DNA of 64,000 bases from Lysobacter sp. (GCA_011526085.1 WYBC01000040.1:1-64000); one strand, 5' to 3'; shown: positions 15,001-20,495, counted from the first letter of the stretch. Notes: a model not told the origin generated them from the letters alone. Program-made: numbers and translations.

Positions 15001-15619
15001 GGCCAGGAAATTTGCGCAGGAATATACACTGGCGACCTCTCTTCGTGCGGCTCAGATAAGTCGACCTGGTCCAGCTGGTGCTAATGTTCCAGCTCAGTTG
15101 GCGCGTGGCGCTGAGTTGGTTCCGCAGTCTCGATACAAGCGAGTGAGTATTTCAGGAGAACCATTTCCTCATGAGGAACGGCAAGCCCAAATTTTCTCTA
15201 ATATTAACGGAGGGGGTGGTTCTATTCATTTTCAGCCTGCAATGAAGGGTGTCGAAGGTAAGTTCATTTCTACGAGCGGTGAGGAAATGTACGTATCCTT
15301 TAAAGATTTTTCGAATGTAAATCCGAGAAAATTGTTTAATTTCAGGTCGAAGTTGAATGATAATATTGCGAAAGTTAATGAGATGGTTCGGGATGGCAAA
15401 ATCGATGCGCCAGTCGATTTGCTATTCAGTGCTCCACAGGCTGGGCCTTATCAGATTATGGATGTTATTTTGACAAAGCCGAACAAGGTTCCGGTGTCAG
15501 TCTTTGAGAGATTGCAGGGCGGACCTTTTAGGAATGTTTATTTTGAATCTGCGACTGGTGTTTATCGTATGGACATTAAAACCGGGAAGATTATTAAAGT
15601 TGTGGGAGTTAATGAATGA
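2..15619 (+). CDS. Giant Rhs/YD-repeat toxin protein with Ig-like repeats and LysM domain (5' partial)
   Basis: The frame is open from base 2, so the gene begins left of the window; at least 5,205 codons are present. Rhs/YD proteins form a beta-barrel shell around a C-terminal toxin delivered to other cells. Visible order: YD repeats (YDAAGR-type) at about 2-7470, interrupted near 1150-1700 by a jelly-roll/lectin-like segment; about 13 Ig-like domains of He_PIG/cadherin type (GLPAGLSFN..TGVISGTPT-type signature) at 7500-11500; a Gly/Glu linker at 11515-11625; a second YD block at 11650-12860; a LysM domain at 12905-13057; a hydrophobic Ala/Gly/Val stretch at 13165-13440; then a divergent tail. 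From about 13100, and strongly after 14000, base composition becomes AT-richer, as expected of an exchangeable toxin tip. I do not recognise the last 180 residues; they may be a nuclease-like toxin. The stop overlaps the next start in ATGA. No VgrG or PAAR gene is visible, so the delivery route is open. Confidence 0.9.
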   Translation: MGRVTTYAYSDSNRSMTMTTPEGVAITTVHDRFGQTVEVRQPLPDGTTATTVTAYDRNGDVLSTTDALGRVSTNAYDARGLLGSSTDASGRTIAYEYDAVGRVLKRREDPSGLNLTTTYAYDGQGRQVRVTDASGRTTTMAYDRRGQLTETVRDPQVNGVGLALKTTYTWDRDGRQLTVTEGAGTANATTVAYGYDALGRRTTETSAPGTLNLTTTYAYDANDNVTTKTDASGRVTRYAYDAANRLRYVVDGMGGVTESVYDLAGRTTLVRTYAKPANLTGLSLAPTEAELSALVTNQALLSANDEANYRIYDKDGRQRYVIDNRGSVTETVYDAAGRSIAVRRHSVLIAAHGDYTASQVAQALLDAKTPTWQTAFDALPAAGLDTTEVGAYGNGLVLQNGRLVFTPSNHTSGYVPSIGSTQAHALSAGAVYRGEVSTGADLSNTFLYFSVQNETTSVPTSTLRRAAAYFGNGTLYKVESAANGDNINTAVGTLATDTTYVVEADVHEGKIEYFVYVKGTARDSGFRFEVAASSEEWGTPARLQVYSHVAPGLSGNALYLDNLSETVTATGQETYRYDAAGQLVAKIDALGHAETYTYDAAGRRLSATDASGRTVRAVYDAAGRQVYAIDAGGGVTRTWYDAAGRTIAVRSFVLPIATAGLGDATTVAEIEALDVESAADQVEYAAYDGAGRARFQWNSLGEITEIAYDEAGRATMSRRYAASANIGGLGTAPTAGDLENAIANQSLRNDALDETTYTIHDAAGRIVAMVDGTGGVIQRSYDGAGRILREARHAATLPLTATLRGNLANGSATLGDLAVVASASDIATRHVYDASGRLTFSVDGTGAYVRRWYDAVGRQTAHVRFSTPMSLAGLGDASTVADLDLRTTWPADNETTYTMYDASGRASYTLQLTSPTSAALRIASYDAAGRLLHERAFAVPVAFDQTLADKLVQGTAAPADLDITASASDEATRHVYDTAGRLTFSVDGRGGYMRRWYDAAGRQTAQVRFATPMSLEDLGDASTVADLDSRMTWPDENETSYTVHDAAGRAGYTVRLTSPSTATVQMARYDGAGRVLLERAFTASMTFTQALADKLVQGTATDADFAGFIAANAGTAQSQRHVYDAAGREVYTIDAIGAFVRTWYDAAGRATAVRRFATPVNPVTLGDATTVAALDAQLTWTAADPTEYRAYDAAGRVRIAYDSLGRVTQTDYDGAGRATASRAHSVAYFPGATLTDKFFAGTATVTDFATFAAANESSARVQSTVYDAAGRARYTLARNFGTWTVGERQYDGIGRVSADIRYGVTIAHMPGDGESQVIAALNGALSSDPAVRATQARTTRYLYDAASRQRFVLDATSAVSEQRYDAIGRVLETRSYGNLLANGTAIDTASVAAWAQGQSLTDVRRVANSYDATGQLTSRSDALGNAETFAYDGAGRMLTRTDRMGATWTYQYDAAGRRVSELGPPVAVTTLDSTGTAQTSTRSIRTRLEYDALGNLTRRIEDADTAGARTTDYAYDTRGHQIRTILPDAGTLNVATGAIVASGVRPTIETTYDALGRAVVQKDASDRYSYKVYDALGRVAYEIDQESYVTAYGYSAYGEQTVLIRYATQLQTGAAAFASANWQAGQAISLAQMLATGSVVADGQSDRTIATTYNALGQKTLVQMSSVTYYKSSGYAEQGSPITTFQYNVYGDVVRENVLLEGTMDPQNGNPVWATTWRWYDAMGRNTITVDAGGYVTAMTYNATGEVVKTVEHARATAVANLDVAVPPALPAPGDAVVGFDRETRVAYDALGRKSSETVVRQFQRTDGSSGQRDVTTTYGYDGEDRVTMVAGETGTTTTTYGLDGRMLGVREQVRDAVTLASQGALEADLSNTLASAALYEARSPYTAMHYDAFGAVVMTRRYANGMVGETAAVESAQDQVSYTRYDGRGRAVWERDAEGNATVRAYDASDRLIEAQTTLSGNDGRSADVRAIVTYDHIGRQTSMRTERTQRLNGTVQSVSNDTQESVVYNAFGEIVAKTHAGLAGTLSYVYDAAGRLVADNATGAMRYYGYNLAGHQVRESHKVRLSEGSAAIDAVTRNQTDKLGRAVAVTVPSHGTDPAQTSLIRQTFDRWGNVLTVIDGRGYQTDYQYNQDNQAVRETRPLVWVVAENGAGSWQRPVNQWYYDALGRLVGTRDANGNLRTMAYDTVGRNVSSTDALGNVTRFAYDLFGNQVMTQDALGTIAFKAFDRSNRVVAIGDYLPTGSARSRQILQSYVLNEAGDRLQMTDRMGRTQRYDYDSQQRMIRSQTASGTYMEYAYDVAGRKVSETSQLSTGTVADRDGGDSRLNALSWKYDVFGRIVDHNLLSGRDYDYVYDIESGQLMRESIAGGVGLANATGGHKAYTYFVNGRVHTVSEYVDTMAGTPGTTAISTHVYQYDAGGNRIYEETTTRDGQNMTVHTVTRTTWDSNNRVQWVTQDDLNDAGAITKRVFELQYDYDANGNRRRVVTRSGYGPNVTGITLVDADPTLIAPVADRGVKKGQVNQFRLLFSDVFRDPENDALTLTITRGDGGALPSWLQASRDPQTGEIVFTSTAAANAQDADVVVRLTAAQTGNAAKVATTTFTVKLRDNNAPTLVSSSAIGFDAVVGQPFGRDLSAADLFRDIDANDALSLSVVGANWPAWLTANTQAPGTLRLSGTPTAVGTYSFTVRATDQSGVSVDKTVTITNVVNHAPTVPAAPAPVVAKVGKSFSWLRPLSQVFTDLDGDTLQVTATGLPSWLSFQSVTEGAAPELRIQGLVPPTEPDAVVYTVVLKATDKYGATATTALQITTDGNLAPVAVGSVTLPALRINDTLSYTVPISSLFSDPDGDLMTLYVEPPAFSPLFSWIRFEMDQAAGTITIHGQPLSPLTIGTFPFKLKAVDANGAVGEITVNVSVAADTAPVRNTAVALNDATLSIGRSFSYTLPADLFTDADGDSMALSALWLNRVQESVGDDPPQLVWLTVEEPLPTWMSFNPTTRVLSGTVPSNQPTGTLPIRIRATDSRQLVSMPVHDSDAGPAAYASDADIIFSLQPWTNSAPQYTPNKLGGQTLVHGGAVDLPLPAGSFVEPDGEALTYSAQVQIGGNWVDISQIGLAINATTGRITGTAVNLVGSTINARILATDPQGATGTGTFAFTITNTVPTVASIPAQQVGRNASWSFALSSYFSDVNSDALTYSATGLPAGLTLNTATGVISGQATAALGSYTVNVSASDGRGGSASTSFSVQVVNSAPVAPSVSNQTATAGTAWSWQAPAFTDPNGDPLTYSAIGLPAWMSFNTTTRTFSGNAAAVGSWAITFTATDPAGVSTSVGFTVSTPNVAPTATTIPAQSVGRNAAWSFGTSGYFADVNGDALSYSASGLPSGLSINSATGTISGTATVLGSHTVTVTVADGRGGSANAVFTLAVTNSAPVSAIALPNRSAQVGGAVSWSMTANSFTDANGDTLTYALWVEIPAHTRLVWNPMVGEDGEWVEQNVAAQWVSGSSAGLSIASNGTISGNLGALSADGETFYNYRSKVVASDPAGATAEAIFNISANVAPTAPSVTAPLAKQNQAYSLTLPVFTDANGDALSYSVSNLPAGLSFNASTRVISGTPTGSGASTVTYSANDSAGGTASMTFTLTVEANTAPVAPSVGAQSGATGAAVYVTLPAFTDANYDTLTYSVGNLPTGLSFNASTRVISGTPTAVGSWTVSYSANDGRGGTASTTFAFAISAPVSNQPPIVANAIPDQYTMAGTYYSYTFPTNTFLDPEGATLSYTATKSDGSALPAWLSFNAATRTFSGTPTGMSLMQSWTIRVTATDNQGQSVFDDFVLVKDVVEEGQSGGGGGEETQGGGGEETQGGGGGSYEMGTDGGAGGTSTPAGVPVQVQERWFTYDAENRLKIVNGQLVGTAGDANARIELRPDSLEEVPQGTQKEVSDSYGLMYDAIGRETGRYQRTTVNGTVQDQVAFVGYDQRGNRIYETYAQAVGGESKGIYRLNKYDDANQLIDTRRFFELGTIRQVWVAPIDRYGGDQPPPPNSEDWVPEDVNVGGWLMQSEQYAYDIDGRMRWQETRGRETNFRYYQGAGGGGDQYNDVSLLQFTSRVDYTIADNTASVDDNASAYDLGGRLLSYRYSGTGPGAAGGYTHTFTMTYEGWESWQERIVTGESSHNDYKSTTNTISLDIYGRITQQSEHTNTDQQGVFDKIRAYAYNGDGAVLNRRDGYWDGYFRQATKPASNGDPIPQNYRFVHAAGQQLAELEAGGEVRVTPQQQRFYSDFGINPQKNQLSKVNGTAGAGVYSAGGSMVTVIEGETLQNMAQRIYGNASLWYVLADANGYSDPTAPLTAGTRLNAPSVSVSKNDANTFRPYNPNEAIGSTTPSLPYIPPAKGPGCNMVAMILIIVIAVVVTVFTAGAAATFFAGGASAVGGASVGAVGLSALAGGGAIAGAAAGTTLGVAAAIGGAAVGGVVGSIASQAIGSAMGVTSFSWRQVAVDGLTTAATAGMGAGFGKLAKIGQTAQAGSKLAKFANAISRAADGGYKLTELGRVIQGVGGYLAGAAANKIVDRDSGFSWGQVAATAFTSYLTAQFNPDSSFKIFDEKSGFGRGLNRFAGEFFNAGLSATARRMVGGEKQNWSSIAVNAASQVAAEGLVQEIDFASDLQKFRKDGDMDLYKERLNATGDKRVALNQARVILEIQREKNLPRFGGGRMFADPAIIGGEFESTVPEVLEQGVGDSVGSMGGGGGSGIVGGMPIAMLAGVPLNLLVAVVPPDQQGQAVATIDVVEVPEEEFDGQLDEMALNFLRDWDGNQRYVRQIGDGPTLSLINRGIIDEPGEEFGGHSRYIDDQALRNFRANGNAQVSAGMGLVLSFGVQGVTDFEGTMKLVADMGLLKYGAYAEVADRVYPNRLSRWVREHNQETLRNMQIDVEHLGEFMMNLPESISGYIEGYAGKGNFAFNQGRYAEAFYHYGKIAYPVLMLLAAPLAPEASAAVGARVAQVAVKTGLKARKFAQEYTLATSLRAAQISRPGPAGANVPAQLARGAELVPQSRYKRVSISGEPFPHEERQAQIFSNINGGGGSIHFQPAMKGVEGKFISTSGEEMYVSFKDFSNVNPRKLFNFRSKLNDNIAKVNEMVRDGKIDAPVDLLFSAPQAGPYQIMDVILTKPNKVPVSVFERLQGGPFRNVYFESATGVYRMDIKTGKIIKVVGVNE

Positions 15620-16107
15620 GCGTCGAATTGATCGTATATCCTAGAGAAATTGATGGTGCGGTTGTCCGGAAAGTCAAGGATTATTGGATAAAGAACGCGC
15701 CACATAATTTGTTGAATTATTTTGGGGATTTGCAAATTTGCAGATCGGATGGGCGGGTAGTTGCCGATTCAGATATTCTGCAAATAGGTAGCGTTTTCAC
15801 CCTAAAATTTTCTCATGAAAACACGATCACTATCTTTAAGGGTGAAATTGAAAATGAATCAATGGATGATGTCGAAGATTATGTCTCTAATGCGACTAAA
15901 TTAGGCTTTCGTTACACAATCGAAAGTTATATGGGACGAGTAGAGCATGAACTTCAAGCGATGCTTGTCGTGGCTGCCGGCTTAGCTGCCTGTCATGATG
16001 GAGTGGTGGTGAATGAAGGGCCAGTTGTAATAGCTGGGTTGCGCGACGGTGTCTTTACGGAAGCTGAAATTCTCGCTATTGCCGCAGGATCTTCCATTTC
16101 GACTTGA
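15616..16107 (+). CDS. Candidate immunity protein for the Rhs C-terminal toxin
   Basis: A 163-residue soluble protein with no signal peptide or clear membrane helix. Its ATG overlaps the rhs stop in ATGA, so it is probably translationally coupled. I recognise no family by eye. Its codons are AT-richer than the main rhs body and match the toxin tip, as expected if tip and gene moved as one cassette. By position it is the cognate immunity protein that would neutralise the toxin in the producer; this is inference from the universal toxin-then-immunity order of polymorphic toxin loci. The C-terminal half has a hydrophobic stretch around the sequence LVVAAGLAAC and an acidic tail, suited to a charge-based interface. 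Confidence 0.75.
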   Translation: MSVELIVYPREIDGAVVRKVKDYWIKNAPHNLLNYFGDLQICRSDGRVVADSDILQIGSVFTLKFSHENTITIFKGEIENESMDDVEDYVSNATKLGFRYTIESYMGRVEHELQAMLVVAAGLAACHDGVVVNEGPVVIAGLRDGVFTEAEILAIAAGSSIST

Positions 16108-16140
16108 TATCTGAATCACGGGTATGACATCCGATGTTCG

Positions 16141-16228
16141 AAAGACCGGGAAGCGAAAGACCGGCAAAGATCGGGACACCCACTGTTTGAATTAAGTGTC
16201 GTCGCCTGCGATATCTTTCCCGGTCTTT
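16141..16228. repeat. 12-bp perfect inverted repeat next to the HUH transposase remnant
   Basis: AAAGACCGGGAA at 16141-16152 is repeated as its exact complement at 16217-16228, with 64 bases between. A second copy of CGAAAGACCGG lies 15 bases after the first (16139 and 16154). The repeat sits in the gap between the immunity gene and the transposase pseudogene. It may be a folded end of a mobile unit or a REP-like structure, but there is no T-run to make it a terminator. Confidence 0.5.
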
Positions 16229-16342
16229 TGCCGTTTGAAGCAGCATTTATAAACAGCCGCCCGCGCGCCTTCCTCCCCGGCGGGCCATGTTTTCCCTGGT
16301 GAGTGCTCACGCCAGCGTCAAGGCAAGCTGAATTCCTTTGAG

Positions 16343-17262
16343 TCATCGTTGCCCCATCTGCTCGGCCAATGCGATGAGATCCTGTGCCGAGCCGGCAGCG
16401 CGATGCCAACCGCTGCCGAACGCGGCGACGCGGGTGGTCCAGCGTTTCGGGTCGTGATCGATCGTCGCCAGGATCACGATTGCGTGCATCGGAATGCACC
16501 CGCGCTTTCCCGGGGCCTGCTGACGGCCGGTCCAATCGAGGAGTTGCAGATAGTCGGCGGTCGCGAGGTCGACAGCGGGCCGCAATCGGCCGGCCGCCGG
16601 TTTGAGTCGCGAGGTCAGCATCAAAGGGTCCGACCTCGCCTCGACAATGCGTTTCGCGACGCTGGTGTGTGCGGAGCTGTTGAGCCGATCCGTCATGCCT
16701 GCCCGGATCGGATTCAGGTCGACGTAAGCCATGGCGGCGAGGATCGCGCGGCCGTCGCATAAGGCCTGGCATTTGTAGCGACCTTCCCAGAATCGTCCCT
16801 TGCAGCCGTCTTCGCGATTCGCCCGTCGCGCGATCGGTTCGACCAGACAGCGCATCAACCAGGACAGGCTGCCCAGACGTTGGCGCAGGATGCGGATTTT
16901 GTCCGGGTCGGCGAGCAGGCGTTGGCGTTCGCTTTCGATCGCGTCGTCGTTATCCTCGCGAGGTGGGAACAGCCGGACCCAGCGCGTTGCGACTTCGTCA
17001 TCATGCCATGTTGTCGCTTCGTGTGGGTCGATGCGCAATACCAGATGCAGATGATTGCTCATGACCGTGTAGGCGTCGATGGCGACAGCGAAGCATTCGG
17101 CCACGAGCTGGAAAGGGCTTCGACCCACGCCTTTCGGTGTTCGAAGCATTGCCCTGTGTAGCGATCGATGCCGCAGAGGAACGCTCGTTGAACGCATCGC
17201 TGGACGCAATGGAATGCGCCAGGCGTATCGGGTGGAGCAATGAGCGAGCGGGGCCTAGTCAT
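16343..17262 (-). pseudogene. Y1/HUH (REP-associated, RAYT-like) transposase, frameshifted
   Basis: Single-strand DNA transposase of the Y1_Tnp superfamily; RAYTs are linked to REP palindromes. The N-terminal part (ATG at 17262, with CVQRCVQRAFLC and GQCFEHRKAWVE) is in one frame. The rest, including the HUH-like motif SNHLHLVL, the block RRANREDGCKGRFWEGRYKC and AYVDLNPIRAG, is in another. The frames cross near 17115-17130, so a one-base indel splits the gene. The C-terminal frame alone runs from 16343 to 17209. Family members usually run through this point without a break, so I call it a pseudogene, although a sequencing error is possible. It lies on the opposite strand between the two toxin cassettes. 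Confidence 0.75.
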
Positions 17263-17396
17263 AACGCCAGTGTCGCGGGCGTCAGGTCAGCGGGCTGTCG
17301 GGTATTCGCCTGCTGGGTTGCCGGGAAAATCTGATTTGTGGGTGTCCTGTATTTTTCTCCTGCAGGAGTCCGGCCAAGTTCCGCGAAGCGAACAGG

Positions 17397-19082
17397 ATGT
17401 TCGGTCGTGCCGAGCATGACCGCTGGGCCGGGAACACCTATCAGCAGATCGGATTCGATGCCAGTGATGCGCAGGAAGCGGCGATACGGGCCGCAAATCA
17501 TGCGACGAATCTCCGTGACCGCGAGAAGCCATGGTACTCGACGGTAACCATCGCGCGCCCGAAGCCTGCGGAGCCACAATCCTTGCTGGCCCGCCTGAAA
17601 TCTGCGACGACTTGGTACGCCGACAACGTCATGCCAGTGGCTTATGTTTGGAACGCAGGAGCCGATGCATTCAATCGGAGCGGTATCGTTGAGTGGTACA
17701 ACGATACAAGTGAGCAGGTATGGGATTGGTATAGCGATACGCGAATTGGACAGACAGCGGCCGGTCAGCGTTACCGTGAAGTCGGTCAAATGAAGCTATC
17801 GGGGCTTGCCCGTTGGAATACCGGAACGATCATTTCTTCCGTAATTCCGCATACGAGTGCGCTTCTGTCCGGCGAGGGAGCGTTGGGTAATCCACTCGAA
17901 TGGGGCATCGGCTCAGGCAAGTCCCTTTTGAACATTGGTTCCGGCACGTTGAATACGGCGATCGTAAGGCCGCTGTCAGATATCGTATACGTGGCGAGCG
18001 AACATCGGATGGGAGGGATTCCCACTCTCGAAATCACGCCAGAGCAACTGCCGGGCGCAGCTGGCACTGAAATCGCAGCTGTGTTCTTGACAAGGCGGCC
18101 TGCGGCTGGGTTGACCCGTGCGGGAGCTGGCGCTAGGGTAGCCACAAGCAGCGCTGAAGGGACTTGGCAGCTTGGTCGAGGTGCTGATGGTTTGTATGGC
18201 GCATGCTTCCTGCCAGGTACTATGGTTCACACGCAGGATGGCGTAAAGCCTATTGAGCGAATTCAAGCAGGCGATTGGGTCGCAGCCAGAAATCAATTCA
18301 ACAAAAAGACGCAATGGCGTCCTGTGTTGCAGACTTTCGAGACGCCGGATAAAGAAGCGGTGCATGTCGAGATCGAACATGCCGATGGTGTCCGCGAGAC
18401 AATCTCATGCACGACAGAACATCCGTTCTATGTCGTCGATAAGGGTTGGTGTGGTGCGAATAGGTTGCAGTCAGGTGATTCGTTGGAGCTTCTTGACGGC
18501 GGCCGCTCGAAGGTGATTACTGTCGTTGCTGATTCGGGAAGGCATGCGGTCTACAATTTTGAAGTCGCCGACGATCACACGTACTTTGTTGGCGATCGTG
18601 GTGTGTGGGTGCACAATGCATCAAGAGTGAACTACGTTCCATCGAGCGCTTCAAAACGGTTCAGACTAAGTTCGATGGGGGATGGTCAAGGCCTCGTGGG
18701 AAAGAATTGGGAATTTAATCCTCTCAAAGATATTGATATGAGAGGTACAAATTCAGCGTGGACTGACGGAGTTGATGCGGCGTTTGAACGTATTGAATAC
18801 TTGTCTGGATATACAAGAGACCAATTTGTTCCAGTCAAAAGGGCGTTTGCCTCGGATGGCAAGAGCATGGCTGTTGAGTGGGTTGGTCCAAGGGGTGCTC
18901 AGGTAAATATGGATATCCCAGAGTTGCAATTGGGACCTAAGGGGTTCCCTGATGGTCCATCTGTTCCTCATATTGGATGGAGAGCGGGTGGAAAGGTTTT
19001 AAACGGCAAGGGGCATATTTTTGTAGACGGACCAATTCCGGCTACAAGAACCCGATTGGGAATTGAAGATTTGGAGTTTTGA
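17397..19082 (+). CDS. Orphan polymorphic toxin: Hint domain plus C-terminal toxin domain
   Basis: First ATG is at 17397, giving 561 residues. The frame stays open upstream to 17265 and looks protein-like only from about 17365, so this is probably a displaced Rhs tip that has lost its core. Residues about 1-265 are a linker region. A Hint (intein-like) pretoxin domain spans about 268-408: it opens with CFLPGTMVHTQDG, contains TTEHPFYV and ends with VWVHNAS. Hint domains can self-cleave after this point to release the toxin. The last ~150 residues are the toxin; the segment with PHIGWR and GHIFVDG resembles predicted RNase-type polymorphic toxins (possibly the toxin-47 family), a weak call from motif memory. 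The stop at 19080-19082 abuts the next gene. AT content rises in the toxin part. Expression would need a local promoter or recombination into a full rhs gene. Confidence 0.8.
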   Translation: MFGRAEHDRWAGNTYQQIGFDASDAQEAAIRAANHATNLRDREKPWYSTVTIARPKPAEPQSLLARLKSATTWYADNVMPVAYVWNAGADAFNRSGIVEWYNDTSEQVWDWYSDTRIGQTAAGQRYREVGQMKLSGLARWNTGTIISSVIPHTSALLSGEGALGNPLEWGIGSGKSLLNIGSGTLNTAIVRPLSDIVYVASEHRMGGIPTLEITPEQLPGAAGTEIAAVFLTRRPAAGLTRAGAGARVATSSAEGTWQLGRGADGLYGACFLPGTMVHTQDGVKPIERIQAGDWVAARNQFNKKTQWRPVLQTFETPDKEAVHVEIEHADGVRETISCTTEHPFYVVDKGWCGANRLQSGDSLELLDGGRSKVITVVADSGRHAVYNFEVADDHTYFVGDRGVWVHNASRVNYVPSSASKRFRLSSMGDGQGLVGKNWEFNPLKDIDMRGTNSAWTDGVDAAFERIEYLSGYTRDQFVPVKRAFASDGKSMAVEWVGPRGAQVNMDIPELQLGPKGFPDGPSVPHIGWRAGGKVLNGKGHIFVDGPIPATRTRLGIEDLEF

Positions 19083-19562
19083 GTGATGAATTATTCGAAT
19101 GAAATTTTTAATATTTTTGCTTCAAATGGAGCAGTAGATTCGATCAGTATTGATGAAAAAAGATTGATTGCGAAAAAAATTGAAGAGACGTTTCCAGTTT
19201 CAATGGAATTAATGAAATGTTACGACGATCTGTTGCCGGTTGTTGATTCGGACAAATGGATTGAATTTTGTGGGCAAACGAAAGATGTATTTGGCGGCAT
19301 TGGCATTTCCGGGCAAGTTTTTTTGTACGTAAAAAGCCACCCCATAAACCTTCTTTTTTCTGTGCCTTTAGAAGTCGCCGGTAAAATACTGGCCGACGTT
19401 GATTTTTCATATCCTTTTATCATTATTTCAAGTAATTTTGATGGATTTTTTATGGAGACAAGCTCGGGAAATATTTACGGTGGTGGAATTTTTGAGGAAT
19501 TGATTAATAAGGTCAAAGGTGCAGACGGAAGACACGGGCTGCCTATTTCATCGGGCCACTAA
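19083..19562 (+). CDS. Candidate immunity protein of the orphan Hint toxin
   Basis: A 159-residue acidic, AT-rich protein. The frame begins GTG-ATG directly after the toxin stop, so the start is 19083 (GTG) or 19086 (ATG); both leave essentially no gap and imply coupled translation. No signal peptide is seen and no family recognised. The mixed hydrophobic/acidic composition with a Gly-rich end (SGNIYGGGIFEE) is typical of small cytoplasmic immunity proteins. The role is inferred from position only. A 6-bp-stem hairpin (AAACTT-GTGC-AAGTTT, 19561-19576) overlaps the stop codon. Confidence 0.7.
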   Translation: MMNYSNEIFNIFASNGAVDSISIDEKRLIAKKIEETFPVSMELMKCYDDLLPVVDSDKWIEFCGQTKDVFGGIGISGQVFLYVKSHPINLLFSVPLEVAGKILADVDFSYPFIIISSNFDGFFMETSSGNIYGGGIFEELINKVKGADGRHGLPISSGH

Positions 19563-19911
19563 ACTTGTGCAAGTTTAGTTGTGGTGTGGTGTGGTGTCCG
19601 TTGTCCGCGAAGCCCGATCCTGAGCTTCGCGGCAATCGGATTCGGATTTCGAGTGGCTTGTTTTGATCCTTTGCGCCGCAGAGAAGGGCTTTTCAGTATC
19701 GGTTCTGGCGAAAATTTCGCCAAAAACTGATCGATTTTTGAAGTCGAGGCGTCAAGGTTCGCGGACAGTGTTTGTCCGGTCGCTTGAGCCTCGTTTTCGT
19801 TCGTACGACGGTTATCGTCGTCGTGGTCGTTTTGGTTTCGACTTGCGCTTTTGGAGGATGTCCCAGACTTCAGTCTGGCGTATGCCCGCTGAGCGATTGA
19901 TGCGGTCGGCG
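19563..19911. other. Non-coding stretch between toxin cassette and transposase remnant
   Basis: No convincing gene on either strand. It contains a short GTGGT-type microsatellite (about 19580-19598) and a perfect hairpin CCAGAC-TTCA-GTCTGG at 19863-19878 that resembles a REP stem in layout. The region probably holds degraded mobile DNA. Confidence 0.5.
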
Positions 19912-20213
19912 CTAGTTGTAGGTGTCGCGCAGCAGGTCGAGCGTCGCCTGTAATTCGGCTTCATTCCTGATGTCGAACGCCCGCAGCAGTTGCTTGAAGG
20001 TCGACCAGACGCGTTCGATGCGGCCGTTCATCCAGGGGCACTGCGGTGCGATGCGCTGATTTTGATGCCGAGCCAGCGGAGGGCGAAGGCGATGACCCAG
20101 GAAGTGAAGATCGCTTCGTTGTCGGCCCTGATCTTCTTCGGCTTGCCGTAATGTTCGATGGCATCCAGCAGCAGGCGCAGGATGTCGATCGAAGATCTGT
20201 TCCGCAGGGTGTC
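19912..20213 (-). pseudogene. DDE integrase-core transposase remnant (truncated, frameshifted)
   Basis: Two frames together give the end of an rve/DDE transposase core. The first carries ILRLLLDAIEHYGKPKKIRADNEAIF-like sequence with the second catalytic Asp (ADNEAIFTSWVIAFALRW). The second carries PWMNGRIERVW, with the third catalytic residue Glu, and ends DLLRDTYN at a TAG at 19912-19914. A frame change near 20035-20050 separates them. The N-terminal half and the first Asp are missing. No terminal inverted repeats or target duplication could be seen. It lies just downstream of the tRNA-Leu 3' end, a common insertion site. Confidence 0.7.
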
Positions 20214-20245
20214 TGGGTCTGCTGCGCATCGAAACTGCAGGCAAT

Positions 20246-20273
20246 AAAAAACCCCGCGTCAGCGGGGTTTTTT
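20246..20273 (-). terminator. Rho-independent terminator of tRNA-Leu
   Basis: Stem CCCCGC-loop-GCGGGG flanked by A5-6 and T6 tracts, directly after the tRNA 3' end on the minus strand. It could work in both directions. Confidence 0.85.
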
Positions 20274-20278
20274 CGATC

Positions 20279-20363
<85 letters not shown>

Positions 20364-20374
20364 TCAGGGCGCGT

Positions 20375-20403
20375 ATGTTGCGATGCGGCGTCGGGGAAGT
20401 CAA
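20375..20403 (-). promoter_or_regulatory. Sigma-70 promoter of tRNA-Leu
   Basis: On the minus strand TTGACT (20398-20403) is followed after exactly 17 bases by CAACAT (20375-20380), 11 bases before the tRNA 5' end. Confidence 0.6.
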
Positions 20404-20495
20404 TGCCCGGATGCGAATCCGGTGGCGGGGTTGCGGGGCGCCTGCGATCAGGGGACTGGATTCCGGGGGCTTGACAAGGCGTATACTTGTCGCCG

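Noticed and set aside
20471-20487. TTGACA and TATACT upstream of rnr as a promoter pair
   Set aside because: They are only five bases apart, far less than the 16-18 needed, so they cannot pair.
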